NCBI GenBank assembly: GCA_028285265.1
Contig: JANQPX010000042.1
Span: 1 to 35,314 of the forward strand
DNA from: Geminicoccaceae bacterium
GTDB lineage: Bacteria; Pseudomonadota; Alphaproteobacteria; Geminicoccales; Geminicoccaceae
Length of the DNA: 35,314 nucleotides
Reading direction: 5' to 3'
Shown piece by piece: positions 8,192-15,325 of the stretch (position 1 is its first letter; each line of letters starts with the position of its first letter). The position numbers and the translations under genes are program-made. The notes under the pieces are model-generated. The model ran no database searches and was not told where the DNA came from. It saw nothing but the letters and a program-made list of their open reading frames with translations.

Positions 8192-8212
8192 ATAGGTACA
8201 TACATCTAGACC
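8192..8212 (-). promoter_or_regulatory. Putative GntR operator 2 (in front of tctC)
   Basis: The plus strand reads ATAGGTACATACATCTAGACC. Its reverse complement (core GGTCTAGATGTATGTACC) aligns with operator 1 to give GGTCTRGAYSTWTGTACC over the 18-bp core. Ends GGT...ACC are symmetric and TCTAGA is a short palindrome, as in many HutC-subfamily sites. It lies 46 nt upstream of the tctC ATG, a position suited to blocking polymerase. Confidence 0.6.
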
Positions 8213-8258
8213 ATTAAAAGCCGTAAGGGCATGGCTATCTCTGGGAGAACTTCGAACC

Positions 8259-9224
8259 ATGAATCTCATCAAACTGGCCGCCGCTGGAATTGCGGTGCTT
8301 GGCCTCAGCGCTGGCGCAGCGTTTGCCGAATGGCCTGAGAAGCCGATTACTTACGTCGTGTCCTTTGGAGCTGGCGGCAATGCCGACATCGTCGCGCGCC
8401 TGAATGCTGAAGTGTTGAGCGAGGCTCTGGGTGTGCCAGTGAACGTCGTCAATAAGCCCGGCGGCGCGCACATCCCCGCCACCATGAGCGTTCTGGAGGC
8501 CCCTGCCGATGGTTACACGGTCTTCAACTGGTCACCGCCAAGCTTTATGGTCGTGCCGCTGACCCGGGCCACACCTTATGATCCGCTGAAGGACTTCGTA
8601 CCGCTCTATGCCGGCATCTCGGCCTCGAATGCACTTTATGTGGCGAAGGACAGCCCTTACACCACGTTTGAAGAATTCATCGAAGGTGCCAAGGCCAACA
8701 AGCTGAGCATGGGTGTCAACAATCTGGGCGCCCCTCCCAATCTGAGCGCGGTGCAGCTCGCCTCTGAATTCGGGCTTGAGTTTAAGACCGTTGCCTTGAA
8801 GACCGTTCCGGCAACACTTGCAGGTCTGATCGGTGGTCAGGTGGATGTGGCCGTGGGACAGGTCGCTTCGATCCATGCCTACGGGGATGAGATCCGGCCG
8901 CTGATCATCCTCGATAACGACCGCAAGCCATACTACGAGGTGGATCTGCCCGGCGTGCGCACCGTCGGTGAGGCGTTCCCTGGCAAGGAGGCCGGCACCT
9001 GGGTCCATGGTGGCCTCGCCGTGAAGGCCGGCACCCCGCAGGAGATTATCGACAAGCTTCTGGCCGCGTCTGAGGTGATGGGAACGGAAGAGTTCATCTC
9101 GAACGTCCCGAAGGCTGTCAGCTACGACTGGACCCATGGCGTCGAAGAAACGACCGCACTAATCCAGTCCGGTATCGACCTCTACTCGCCGCTGCTGGAT
9201 GGTCTGGGCCTGCTGCACAAGTGA
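8259..9224 (+). CDS. tctC: TTT-family periplasmic solute-binding protein (TctC/Bug type)
   Basis: The 321-residue protein starts with a Sec signal peptide (MNLIKLAAAGIAVLGLSAGAAFA, cleavage before EWPEKP). The Bug-type fold follows: YPxKPIT-like entry WPEKPITYVVSFGAGGNADIVAR, the VNVVNKPGG block, and the central ANKLSMGVNNLGAP segment that usually contacts the ligand carboxylate. Such proteins capture small organic acids or related anions in the periplasm and deliver them to the TctA/TctB membrane unit encoded next. The Bug G-x-G-G-N/T-D carboxylate loop is present. It is the first gene of the rightward operon, and a hairpin terminator just after it should keep its mRNA more abundant than the membrane genes. 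Confidence 0.92.
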   Translation: MNLIKLAAAGIAVLGLSAGAAFAEWPEKPITYVVSFGAGGNADIVARLNAEVLSEALGVPVNVVNKPGGAHIPATMSVLEAPADGYTVFNWSPPSFMVVPLTRATPYDPLKDFVPLYAGISASNALYVAKDSPYTTFEEFIEGAKANKLSMGVNNLGAPPNLSAVQLASEFGLEFKTVALKTVPATLAGLIGGQVDVAVGQVASIHAYGDEIRPLIILDNDRKPYYEVDLPGVRTVGEAFPGKEAGTWVHGGLAVKAGTPQEIIDKLLAASEVMGTEEFISNVPKAVSYDWTHGVEETTALIQSGIDLYSPLLDGLGLLHK

Positions 9225-9246
9225 CGTGATCCGCTAAGCACATCGG

Positions 9247-9277
9247 CGCCGCGCGGCTGGATTCGCGCGGCGTTTTT
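9247..9277 (+). terminator. Intercistronic hairpin and T-run between tctC and tctB
   Basis: A 9-bp GC stem (CGCCGCGCG at 9247-9255 with CGCGCGGCG at 9264-9272, 8-base loop) is followed directly by TTTTT (9273-9277). This is a good intrinsic terminator. Since tctB and tctA must be transcribed with tctC, it probably gives partial readthrough or protects the tctC mRNA end. Confidence 0.75.
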
Positions 9278-9297
9278 GTAAGGGGGGGAGGAACGAC

Positions 9298-9759
9298 ATG
9301 CTGAGCCAACGCGTGGCCAATCTCGTTTTCGTTGTGCTGATCCTGATGGCTTGCGCGTATTTCTCATGGGTTGCTGAGGGGTTTGTGACCTCCGGACTTC
9401 TGGCGAGCTCTGGACTGCCATCAAAATTCTTCCCGCAGTTGATGCTGGGATTGACCGCGGTTTGCGCGGTGATCGTCGGCTATCAGTACCTGGTTCGCGG
9501 CGGTGCAGGCGGCGACGAAGGTGAAACCGTCTTTGCCAACCGGAGGGAAGCAGGGCAGGGCATCCTAATGTTGATCGTGATGGTCGCCTGCTACCTCATC
9601 TGGCGGGAGTTTGGTTTTGTTGTCATGGCGGTTCTGGTGGGGCCTTTAAGCCTGCTCGCCATGGGCATTCGCAGGCCAGCGATCTATGTCGTGGTGCTGG
9701 TTTTGACCGCGGCGATTACGGCGATCTTCACCTACGGTCTTGGCATTCAGTTGGTGTGA
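9298..9759 (+). CDS. tctB: TTT transporter small membrane subunit (TctB)
   Basis: This 153-residue membrane protein has four hydrophobic segments: residues about 7-27, 40-60, 82-102 and 108-150 (the last likely two helices). This matches the length and layout of the TctB family, the poorly conserved small subunit of tripartite tricarboxylate transporters. A strong ribosome binding site (GGGGGAGG, 9284-9291) precedes the ATG. It lies six bases before tctA, and its role is to complete the inner-membrane complex that imports the ligand captured by TctC. Confidence 0.88.
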   Translation: MLSQRVANLVFVVLILMACAYFSWVAEGFVTSGLLASSGLPSKFFPQLMLGLTAVCAVIVGYQYLVRGGAGGDEGETVFANRREAGQGILMLIVMVACYLIWREFGFVVMAVLVGPLSLLAMGIRRPAIYVVVLVLTAAITAIFTYGLGIQLV

Positions 9760-9765
9760 CGCGCG

Positions 9766-11247
9766 ATGTTTGACGCTGCCGCTCTCGTCTCTGCGTTGAG
9801 CCTGCTGGCCGACCCACTGACCATGCTTCTTTTGGTGGTCGGGATCGTTCTGGGGTTGATCATCGGTATTCTTCCGGGGCTTGGCCCACCGATTGCGATC
9901 GCGCTGGCTCTGCCTTTTACGTTCTACATGGACACAGTGCCCTCGATGGTGCTGTTGCTCGGCATTTACTCTGCGGCGATTTACGGTGGCTCGATCTCTG
10001 CCATTGCGGTGGGCATTCCTGGGACGGGCGCGGCGATCGCGACGGTGCAGGACGGGCACAAGATGTTCAAATCGGGCCGCGGTGGGGAGGCCCTTGGCTT
10101 TTCGCTTACCGGCTCGATCATTGGCGGGCTTTTCAGTGCGGTTTGCTTGGCCTTGATTGCGCCGTTGCTAGCGGATCTGGCGGTGAAGTTTGGCCCGCGC
10201 GAGTATCTGGCGATCTCAGTCTTCGGGCTGGTCGTTGTGGTGCGTGTGGCAGGTCAGAGCCTGCCCAAGGGATTGCTGGTAGGCGGTTTGGGGATCTTCC
10301 TGACAACCTGGGGGCTCGATGAGCTCAACGGTACCGAGCGCTACACCTTCGGCAGCTATCACCTCTATGAGGGACTGCCGCTGGTGCCCTTCCTGGTCGG
10401 GCTCTTCGCCTTGTCTGAGGTGCTGATTGGGGCGGAGCGCGCGGCACGAAACGTCGACTTTTCTGTTGAGAGTTTGACGGTGAAGCTTCCGGGCATGAAA
10501 ACGCTCAGTCGAATGAAAGACGTCATCCTGCGCTCGTCGGTCATTGGGACGATCATTGGGATCATTCCTGGTGAAGGAGCTGCCGTGGGCGCGTTCTTTG
10601 CCTATTCGGAGGCGAAGCGCCGCTCCAAGACGCCAGAGGACTACGGCACCGGAATCCCAGAAGGCATCGTAGCTCCTGAGACAGCGAATAACGCAACGGT
10701 CGGCGGCGCGTTGGTGCCGACGCTAACGCTAGGTGTGCCGGGATCACCAGCGGCGGCCGTCCTTCTAGGGGCTCTCTTGATTCAAGGCCTAACACCGGGG
10801 CCGAAGCTTTTTTCGGACGAGCCGGATCTGATGTACGCGATCTTCATCGGGCTCTTCCTGATCAACATCCTGATGATGGTCATCGGCCTCGTCGCGATTC
10901 GGTTTGCGGCGCAGTTGATCCGGGTGCCGACCTCGGTCATCGTACCGACGGTGATGCTGCTCAGCTTTGTCGGCATCTACGCCGTCTCGAACAGTTTCTT
11001 CAACGTCGGCGTCCTCTTGGGCGCGGGCATCCTTGGCTACGTAGTGCGCAAGCTCGGCTATTCCATAGCACCCCTATCGATTGGCTTTGTGTTGGGGCCG
11101 ATCCTGGAAAACTCGCTCCGCCAGTCCTTGACCATCGCTGACGGCTCGGTGGGTGAATTCTTTAACACCCCAACCGGACTGACGATCTATGCGGCGCTGG
11201 CGCTCACGATCCTTTGGGGCCCACTTGTGAAAAGGTTACGCGGATGA
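9766..11247 (+). CDS. tctA: TTT transporter large membrane subunit (TctA)
   Basis: The 493-residue protein is a multi-helix permease of the TctA family (about 11-12 membrane segments). Diagnostic blocks are GIVLGLIIGILPGLGPPIAIALALPF at the first re-entrant region, the YGGSISAIAVGIPGTGAAIAT motif, and the second-half repeat GIIPGEGAAVGAFFAY and GVPGSPAAAVLLGALL. These G-x-P-G repeats form the transport path in the family. Transport is driven by an ion gradient with the binding protein feeding substrate. Its last codon and stop overlap the sulfatase start by 4 nt (ATGA), tying sulfatase expression to import. Confidence 0.95.
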   Translation: MFDAAALVSALSLLADPLTMLLLVVGIVLGLIIGILPGLGPPIAIALALPFTFYMDTVPSMVLLLGIYSAAIYGGSISAIAVGIPGTGAAIATVQDGHKMFKSGRGGEALGFSLTGSIIGGLFSAVCLALIAPLLADLAVKFGPREYLAISVFGLVVVVRVAGQSLPKGLLVGGLGIFLTTWGLDELNGTERYTFGSYHLYEGLPLVPFLVGLFALSEVLIGAERAARNVDFSVESLTVKLPGMKTLSRMKDVILRSSVIGTIIGIIPGEGAAVGAFFAYSEAKRRSKTPEDYGTGIPEGIVAPETANNATVGGALVPTLTLGVPGSPAAAVLLGALLIQGLTPGPKLFSDEPDLMYAIFIGLFLINILMMVIGLVAIRFAAQLIRVPTSVIVPTVMLLSFVGIYAVSNSFFNVGVLLGAGILGYVVRKLGYSIAPLSIGFVLGPILENSLRQSLTIADGSVGEFFNTPTGLTIYAALALTILWGPLVKRLRG

Positions 11248-12728
11248 CCCGACCGAACATCCTGATCATCTATGCCGACCAGATGAGGTATGACGCGATG
11301 GGTTGCGCGGGCAATCCGGTGATCCGGACCGCGAACATCGATCGACTGAGTGCGGAAGGCGTGCATTTCAGTGAGGCCTATACGAGCTATCCCATTTGCT
11401 GCCCGTTCCGCGCCTCGGTTCTTACGGGCAAGTACGCGCAAGGGCACGGGATGGTGCAGAACCACTTTCCGCTGAGGGGCGGGCAGGGGTTCCTTGCCGA
11501 GTCCTTTCGTGATGCAGGTTATCAGACCGGCTACATCGGCAAATGGCATCTTGAAGGTGGACCAAAGCCGGGCTTCGTACCACCGGGCCGCCGCTTTGGG
11601 TTTGACCACTTCATCGGTTTCAATCGGGGCCATGATTATCGCTCGTCGATCTATTACGATGACACGGGGCAGGCCTATCACTCCACGCGCTATGAGCCGG
11701 ATTACCAGACCGATCAGCTGATGGCGTTCGTTGAGAGTGTCGCCAAGAATCACGCGCCGTTCCTCGGCTATGTCAGCTACGGGCCACCACACTTTCCGAT
11801 GGATATGCCCGACTACTTGCGACGGATCTACAAGCCCGAAGAGGTGCCGTTGCCCGCAGGTGTACCCAATCCAGCGTTACAGGCGAGGGTGCAGAAGTTC
11901 CGGACAGAGGTTCTCTGCGGCGGCGATCCGCGTTCCGGGCACAAAAGCCATGCCAATCACGAAACGAAGCCCGTCGGTGAGGTTGAGACGGAAGCGGAGA
12001 TCCGGGAGTTCATTGCCGAATATTATGGGATGATCCACAACATCGACTGGAACGTGGGACGGATTTTGAATCAGCTCGACGCGCTTGGGATTGCCGACAA
12101 CACAGTCGTGATTTTCATGAGCGATCACGGCGATATGTGTGGTCAGCACGGGAGCTTTTGTGGGCTCAAGAACCAGGCCTATCGCGCGGCGATGCATGTG
12201 CCGCTCATCATTCGCTGTCCTTCACACTTCGCGCCGCGCCGGACGGAAGCCATGGTTGATGTGGGTGTCGACATGATGGCGACTTTGTTCGACCTCGTGG
12301 GTATCGATATGCCAGAGGGACGCGACAGTCAGAGCTATCTGCCGGTGCTGCAAGGTCAGGCAGATGAACACCGCGATAGGATTTGGTATCAAGTCTTCAC
12401 CCAGAAGGGCGGCAACCCGATCGAATACACGCCCTATGCCGAGCGGGGCATTCGCACCAAGGGTTGGCTCTACATGCGCCGGAAGGATCACCGCGCGCTG
12501 TTGTTCGATCAGCAGGCAGACCGCGACGAGCAAAACAATCTGGTGGACGATCCCGCGCATACCGCGCTCTTGGACCAGTTCGATGCCGAACTCGATGCTC
12601 ACATGGCGGCGACTGGCGATGACTGGAACATGGCCGCCGACTTCCCCCCGCCCGACTGGGTGACCCATGCCGAGGCCAAGGAGCATCTGGAGAAGGTGCT
12701 TTTGCCAAACGCGATCCACGTCCCGTGA
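11244..12728 (+). CDS. Type I (formylglycine-dependent) sulfatase
   Basis: This 494-residue enzyme belongs to the alkaline-phosphatase-like sulfatases. The maturation site is CCPFRASVLTG: C52-x-P-x-R, with Cys52 expected to be converted to formylglycine by a maturase not encoded here. Position 55 is Phe where Ser or Ala is usual. Metal ligands include D12 (followed by Gln13 rather than the common second Asp) and SDHGDMCGQHG in the second half; YIGKWHL gives the active-site lysine. There is no signal peptide, so it acts in the cytoplasm after uptake. The start at 11244 overlaps tctA (ATGA). The placement between transporter and transketolase genes implies removal of sulfate from the imported carbon compound. 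The substrate is unknown; a phosphodiesterase or phosphonate-hydrolase activity is a lesser possibility. Confidence 0.88.
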   Translation: MTRPNILIIYADQMRYDAMGCAGNPVIRTANIDRLSAEGVHFSEAYTSYPICCPFRASVLTGKYAQGHGMVQNHFPLRGGQGFLAESFRDAGYQTGYIGKWHLEGGPKPGFVPPGRRFGFDHFIGFNRGHDYRSSIYYDDTGQAYHSTRYEPDYQTDQLMAFVESVAKNHAPFLGYVSYGPPHFPMDMPDYLRRIYKPEEVPLPAGVPNPALQARVQKFRTEVLCGGDPRSGHKSHANHETKPVGEVETEAEIREFIAEYYGMIHNIDWNVGRILNQLDALGIADNTVVIFMSDHGDMCGQHGSFCGLKNQAYRAAMHVPLIIRCPSHFAPRRTEAMVDVGVDMMATLFDLVGIDMPEGRDSQSYLPVLQGQADEHRDRIWYQVFTQKGGNPIEYTPYAERGIRTKGWLYMRRKDHRALLFDQQADRDEQNNLVDDPAHTALLDQFDAELDAHMAATGDDWNMAADFPPPDWVTHAEAKEHLEKVLLPNAIHVP

Positions 12729-12735
12729 GGCCTCC

Positions 12736-13707
12736 ATGCTCTTGACCGGTGAACGCACATTCGACCCAGCACCTTTCGATGCAATCAGCTACGATCTGTG
12801 TTCGCGGCGGAAGGACGTGATCATCATGAGCGCCGACCTGAGCAAATATTGCCAGGTTGTGCGGGTGAAGACCGAGCTGCCGGAGCAGCATCTGGATGTG
12901 GGCATGGCCGAGCAGAACTTGCTCTCGGTCGCAGCTGGCGTGGCCAAGGGGGGGTATATCCCCATTGCCACCTGCTTCGCCTGCTACATTACCCGACGGG
13001 CTTATGATCAGATGATGATCTGTATGGGCACGGGCAGCGGACCCGGCACCAATCGCAAAACGGGACCCACGAATATTGCCATCGGTTTCACGCCGGGTAT
13101 CGCGAACCCCGCACGGATCCATCACCAAGCGTCGGAGGATCTGGGCATGGTGCGTGCCATGCCGAATGCGACAGTGATCGATCCGATGGACCCGACGGAC
13201 TTCCGCGCTGCCGTAGAGGCGGCGGTCGACCTGCCGGGGCTGACCTACATTCGCGGCCACCGTGGGGACACGCCGCGCCTGTTGGACCCGGCAAACTTCA
13301 GGTTCGAATTGGGGAAGACTTACAAGCTGCGCGAGGGCTCTGGCATCGGGCTCATCGCGACAGGGCACGGAACGCAATGGGCACTAGAAGCATCTGAGTT
13401 ACTGATGGCGCGTGGCATCGATCACTCGGTTCTGCATGTGCCGACCATCAAGCCGGTCAACGAAGCCGAGATTGCGGATTTCGCTTTCGCTCACAATCAG
13501 ATTGTCACGATCGAGAACCACCAGATCGTCACGGGGCTCGGGTCATTGACGACAGAGATCGTCTCGGACATTGGAGGTGGACCACGGATTACGCGCTTTG
13601 GATTACCAAACCGTTGGGCACCTGGCGGGACGATGGACTATGTCCGGCGCACGTTGCAGCTGGATGCTGAGACACTGGCGAATCGCATCGCGGCGTTGGC
13701 GCCATGA
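12736..13707 (+). CDS. Split transketolase, C-terminal (pyrimidine-binding) subunit, pair 2
   Basis: The 323-residue product has the pyrimidine-binding domain with GMAEQN (catalytic Glu59), the CFACYITRRAYDQM block, an IHHQASEDLGMVRAMPN segment and the C-terminal domain with TIENHQIVTGLGS. It is the second such subunit in the window, clearly homologous to but well diverged from the one at 5373. The ATG at 12736 lies 7 nt after the sulfatase stop; the open frame extends into the sulfatase but without reason to start there. It has a Gly-rich insertion (GTGSGPGTNRKTGPTN) beyond the family core that is absent from pair 1. The partner N-subunit gene follows with an ATGA overlap, so subunit order is C then N. 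Confidence 0.9.
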   Translation: MLLTGERTFDPAPFDAISYDLCSRRKDVIIMSADLSKYCQVVRVKTELPEQHLDVGMAEQNLLSVAAGVAKGGYIPIATCFACYITRRAYDQMMICMGTGSGPGTNRKTGPTNIAIGFTPGIANPARIHHQASEDLGMVRAMPNATVIDPMDPTDFRAAVEAAVDLPGLTYIRGHRGDTPRLLDPANFRFELGKTYKLREGSGIGLIATGHGTQWALEASELLMARGIDHSVLHVPTIKPVNEAEIADFAFAHNQIVTIENHQIVTGLGSLTTEIVSDIGGGPRITRFGLPNRWAPGGTMDYVRRTLQLDAETLANRIAALAP

Positions 13708-14537
13708 GACGTAATTCTTCCGTCCGTGAGCTGGAGCTGATCGCCGCTAAGATCCGGCGCAATGTGCTGGAGATCTGCCGTCAGCGTGGGGGCTATGCCG
13801 CGCAGGGTGTGGCGCTGGCCGATGTCGCATCGGTTTTGTACTTCGATGAGTTGCGTCCCGATGGCGACGGTTGGTTCAAGGATCGCTTTGTCCTATCGAA
13901 TGGTCATGACGCGATCATGACCTATGGTGCGTTGGCCGAGACCGGGCATTACACGATGGAGGACCTTCGGACGATCAATGCGGATGGGTCGTGGGTCGAC
14001 CAGAGCCCGATCGAGGGACAGTTGGGATTTGAAATCACGGCTGGCTCTCTCGGCCAGGGGCCTAGTCAATCGGCGGGGTTGGCCTGGGCGTTGCGTCAGC
14101 AAGGGTCGGACGCTCGGGTCTATTGCCTCTTCTCGGATGGGGAATTGCAAGAAGGCAATGTCTGGGAAGGTGCGATGTTTGCCGGGCACCAGAAGCTCGC
14201 GAACCTCTGCTACATCATCGACAACAATGACATGCAGGCATCTGGTCATGCACGTGATGTGATGAGCGTGGAACCGGTGCCCCAAAAGTTCGAGGCCTTC
14301 GGGTTTAAGGCGCGACGGATTAGCGGGACCGATGTTGCCGAGCTTCTGGACAGCTTTGACGAGGCCCGCGCCACGCTGGACCGCCCCTTCGCGATGATCT
14401 GCGACACCCGGCTGTGGGACGGGATCGATTGTCTGCAGCGCGCGCTGCCTTTGGCGCATTACACAGCTGTTGGCGCGGTCGATTGGAACGCTGGAATGGC
14501 AGAGATTAATGCGAGAATCGCTGAGTTGGAGCGTTGA
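13704..14537 (+). CDS. Split transketolase, N-terminal (thiamine diphosphate-binding) subunit, pair 2
   Basis: This 277-residue protein has the thiamine diphosphate motif SDGELQEGNVWEG with the closing IIDNNDMQASG, and the FVLSNGHDAIMTYGALAETG and FEITAGSLGQGPSQ blocks. It pairs with the C-subunit encoded immediately upstream (ATGA overlap). Length is typical for N-terminal halves of split transketolases. Together they should carry out a ketol or related C2 transfer from, or onto, a pathway intermediate. Having two split transketolases in one island suggests two consecutive C2 transfers or two different acceptors, as known in the sulfo-transketolase route for sulfoquinovose; no other sulfoquinovose enzyme is seen here. 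Confidence 0.9.
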   Translation: MRRNSSVRELELIAAKIRRNVLEICRQRGGYAAQGVALADVASVLYFDELRPDGDGWFKDRFVLSNGHDAIMTYGALAETGHYTMEDLRTINADGSWVDQSPIEGQLGFEITAGSLGQGPSQSAGLAWALRQQGSDARVYCLFSDGELQEGNVWEGAMFAGHQKLANLCYIIDNNDMQASGHARDVMSVEPVPQKFEAFGFKARRISGTDVAELLDSFDEARATLDRPFAMICDTRLWDGIDCLQRALPLAHYTAVGAVDWNAGMAEINARIAELER

Positions 14538-14538
14538 G

Positions 14539-15321
14539 ATGAAAGAGGCATTGTCGCTAGCAGGTAAGGTTGCGGTCGTTACGGGTGCAGGCCGAGGTAT
14601 CGGCAAATCGATCGCATTGACCTTCGCCGGCGCGGGGGCGGATCTGGCGATCTGTGCCCGATCTCAAGAAGAAATCGATCAAGTCGGCGCAGCGATAACC
14701 GCGCTGGGGCGGCGGGTGATCGCAAAGGCCATCGATCTTACGAATACTGAGCTAACCCGAAGCTTCTGTGAGGCCGTCATCCATGAGTTCGGTGCGGTCG
14801 ATGTTATTGTCAACAATGCGGGCGCCTATCTTGAGAGGGGCGCCTTCGCGGACTCGGACCCCGAGCTTTGGTGGAAGACGATGGAGGTCAATGTCCGCGG
14901 TCCATATCTGGTCACGCGGCACCTCGTCGAGGCGATGCGGCCAGGAGGCAAGATTATCAACCTGACCTCCGGCAAGGGCTTTATGGCGGGTGCGAACAGC
15001 AGCGCTTACCATGTCTCTAAGGCGGCCCTCAACATGATGACCAATGCTCTGGCCAATGAACTATGGCAGCGGGACATCGACGTGAACCATTTGATCCCGG
15101 GGCCGACGGCAACGGCCACCTTTGACAACGCAAAACCGGGAGAGGAGCGGAGCCCAGAGGAAATTCTGTCGACGGGCGCCGATGCGCTGCCGAAGGGCCT
15201 GCCTGCGTGGGAGCGAGTCAAGCACCCTGATGAGGTGGCCATGATGGCGCTACAGATGGCGGCATGGCCGATAGGTGGGCCGACCGGGCAAATCTTCTCA
15301 CTGGCGCGGCGACCGATGTAG
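14539..15321 (+). CDS. Short-chain dehydrogenase/reductase
   Basis: The 260-residue product is a classical SDR. It has the NAD(P)-binding TGAGRGIGKS near residues 16-25, the NNAG structural motif, and the catalytic Ser in NLTSGKGF with Y-x3-K in SSAYHVSKAAL. The segment after strand 1 ends in ARS (CARSQEE), which leans toward NADP but is not decisive. The start at 14539 follows the transketolase stop by one base; the frame opens earlier inside that gene. It is the last gene of the rightward operon and likely oxidises or reduces a hydroxyl/carbonyl of the pathway substrate. Its stop is only 4 nt from the end of the convergent RND gene, leaving no room for a terminator between them. Confidence 0.9.
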   Translation: MKEALSLAGKVAVVTGAGRGIGKSIALTFAGAGADLAICARSQEEIDQVGAAITALGRRVIAKAIDLTNTELTRSFCEAVIHEFGAVDVIVNNAGAYLERGAFADSDPELWWKTMEVNVRGPYLVTRHLVEAMRPGGKIINLTSGKGFMAGANSSAYHVSKAALNMMTNALANELWQRDIDVNHLIPGPTATATFDNAKPGEERSPEEILSTGADALPKGLPAWERVKHPDEVAMMALQMAAWPIGGPTGQIFSLARRPM

Positions 15322-15325
15322 CGTC

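Noticed and set aside
8532..9137. 201-codon frame antisense to tctC
   Set aside because: No domain; tctC has signal peptide and family motifs on the other strand.
12397..13377. Long 326-codon minus-strand frame
   Set aside because: It lies antisense to the sulfatase and transketolase C-subunit, which have clear motifs; high-GC codon bias makes such shadow frames common.
5373..14537. Sulfoquinovose sulfo-transketolase pathway
   Set aside because: Split transketolases fit, but no sulfoquinovosidase, isomerase, sulfoacetaldehyde enzyme or sulfonate exporter is present; kept only as an analogy.
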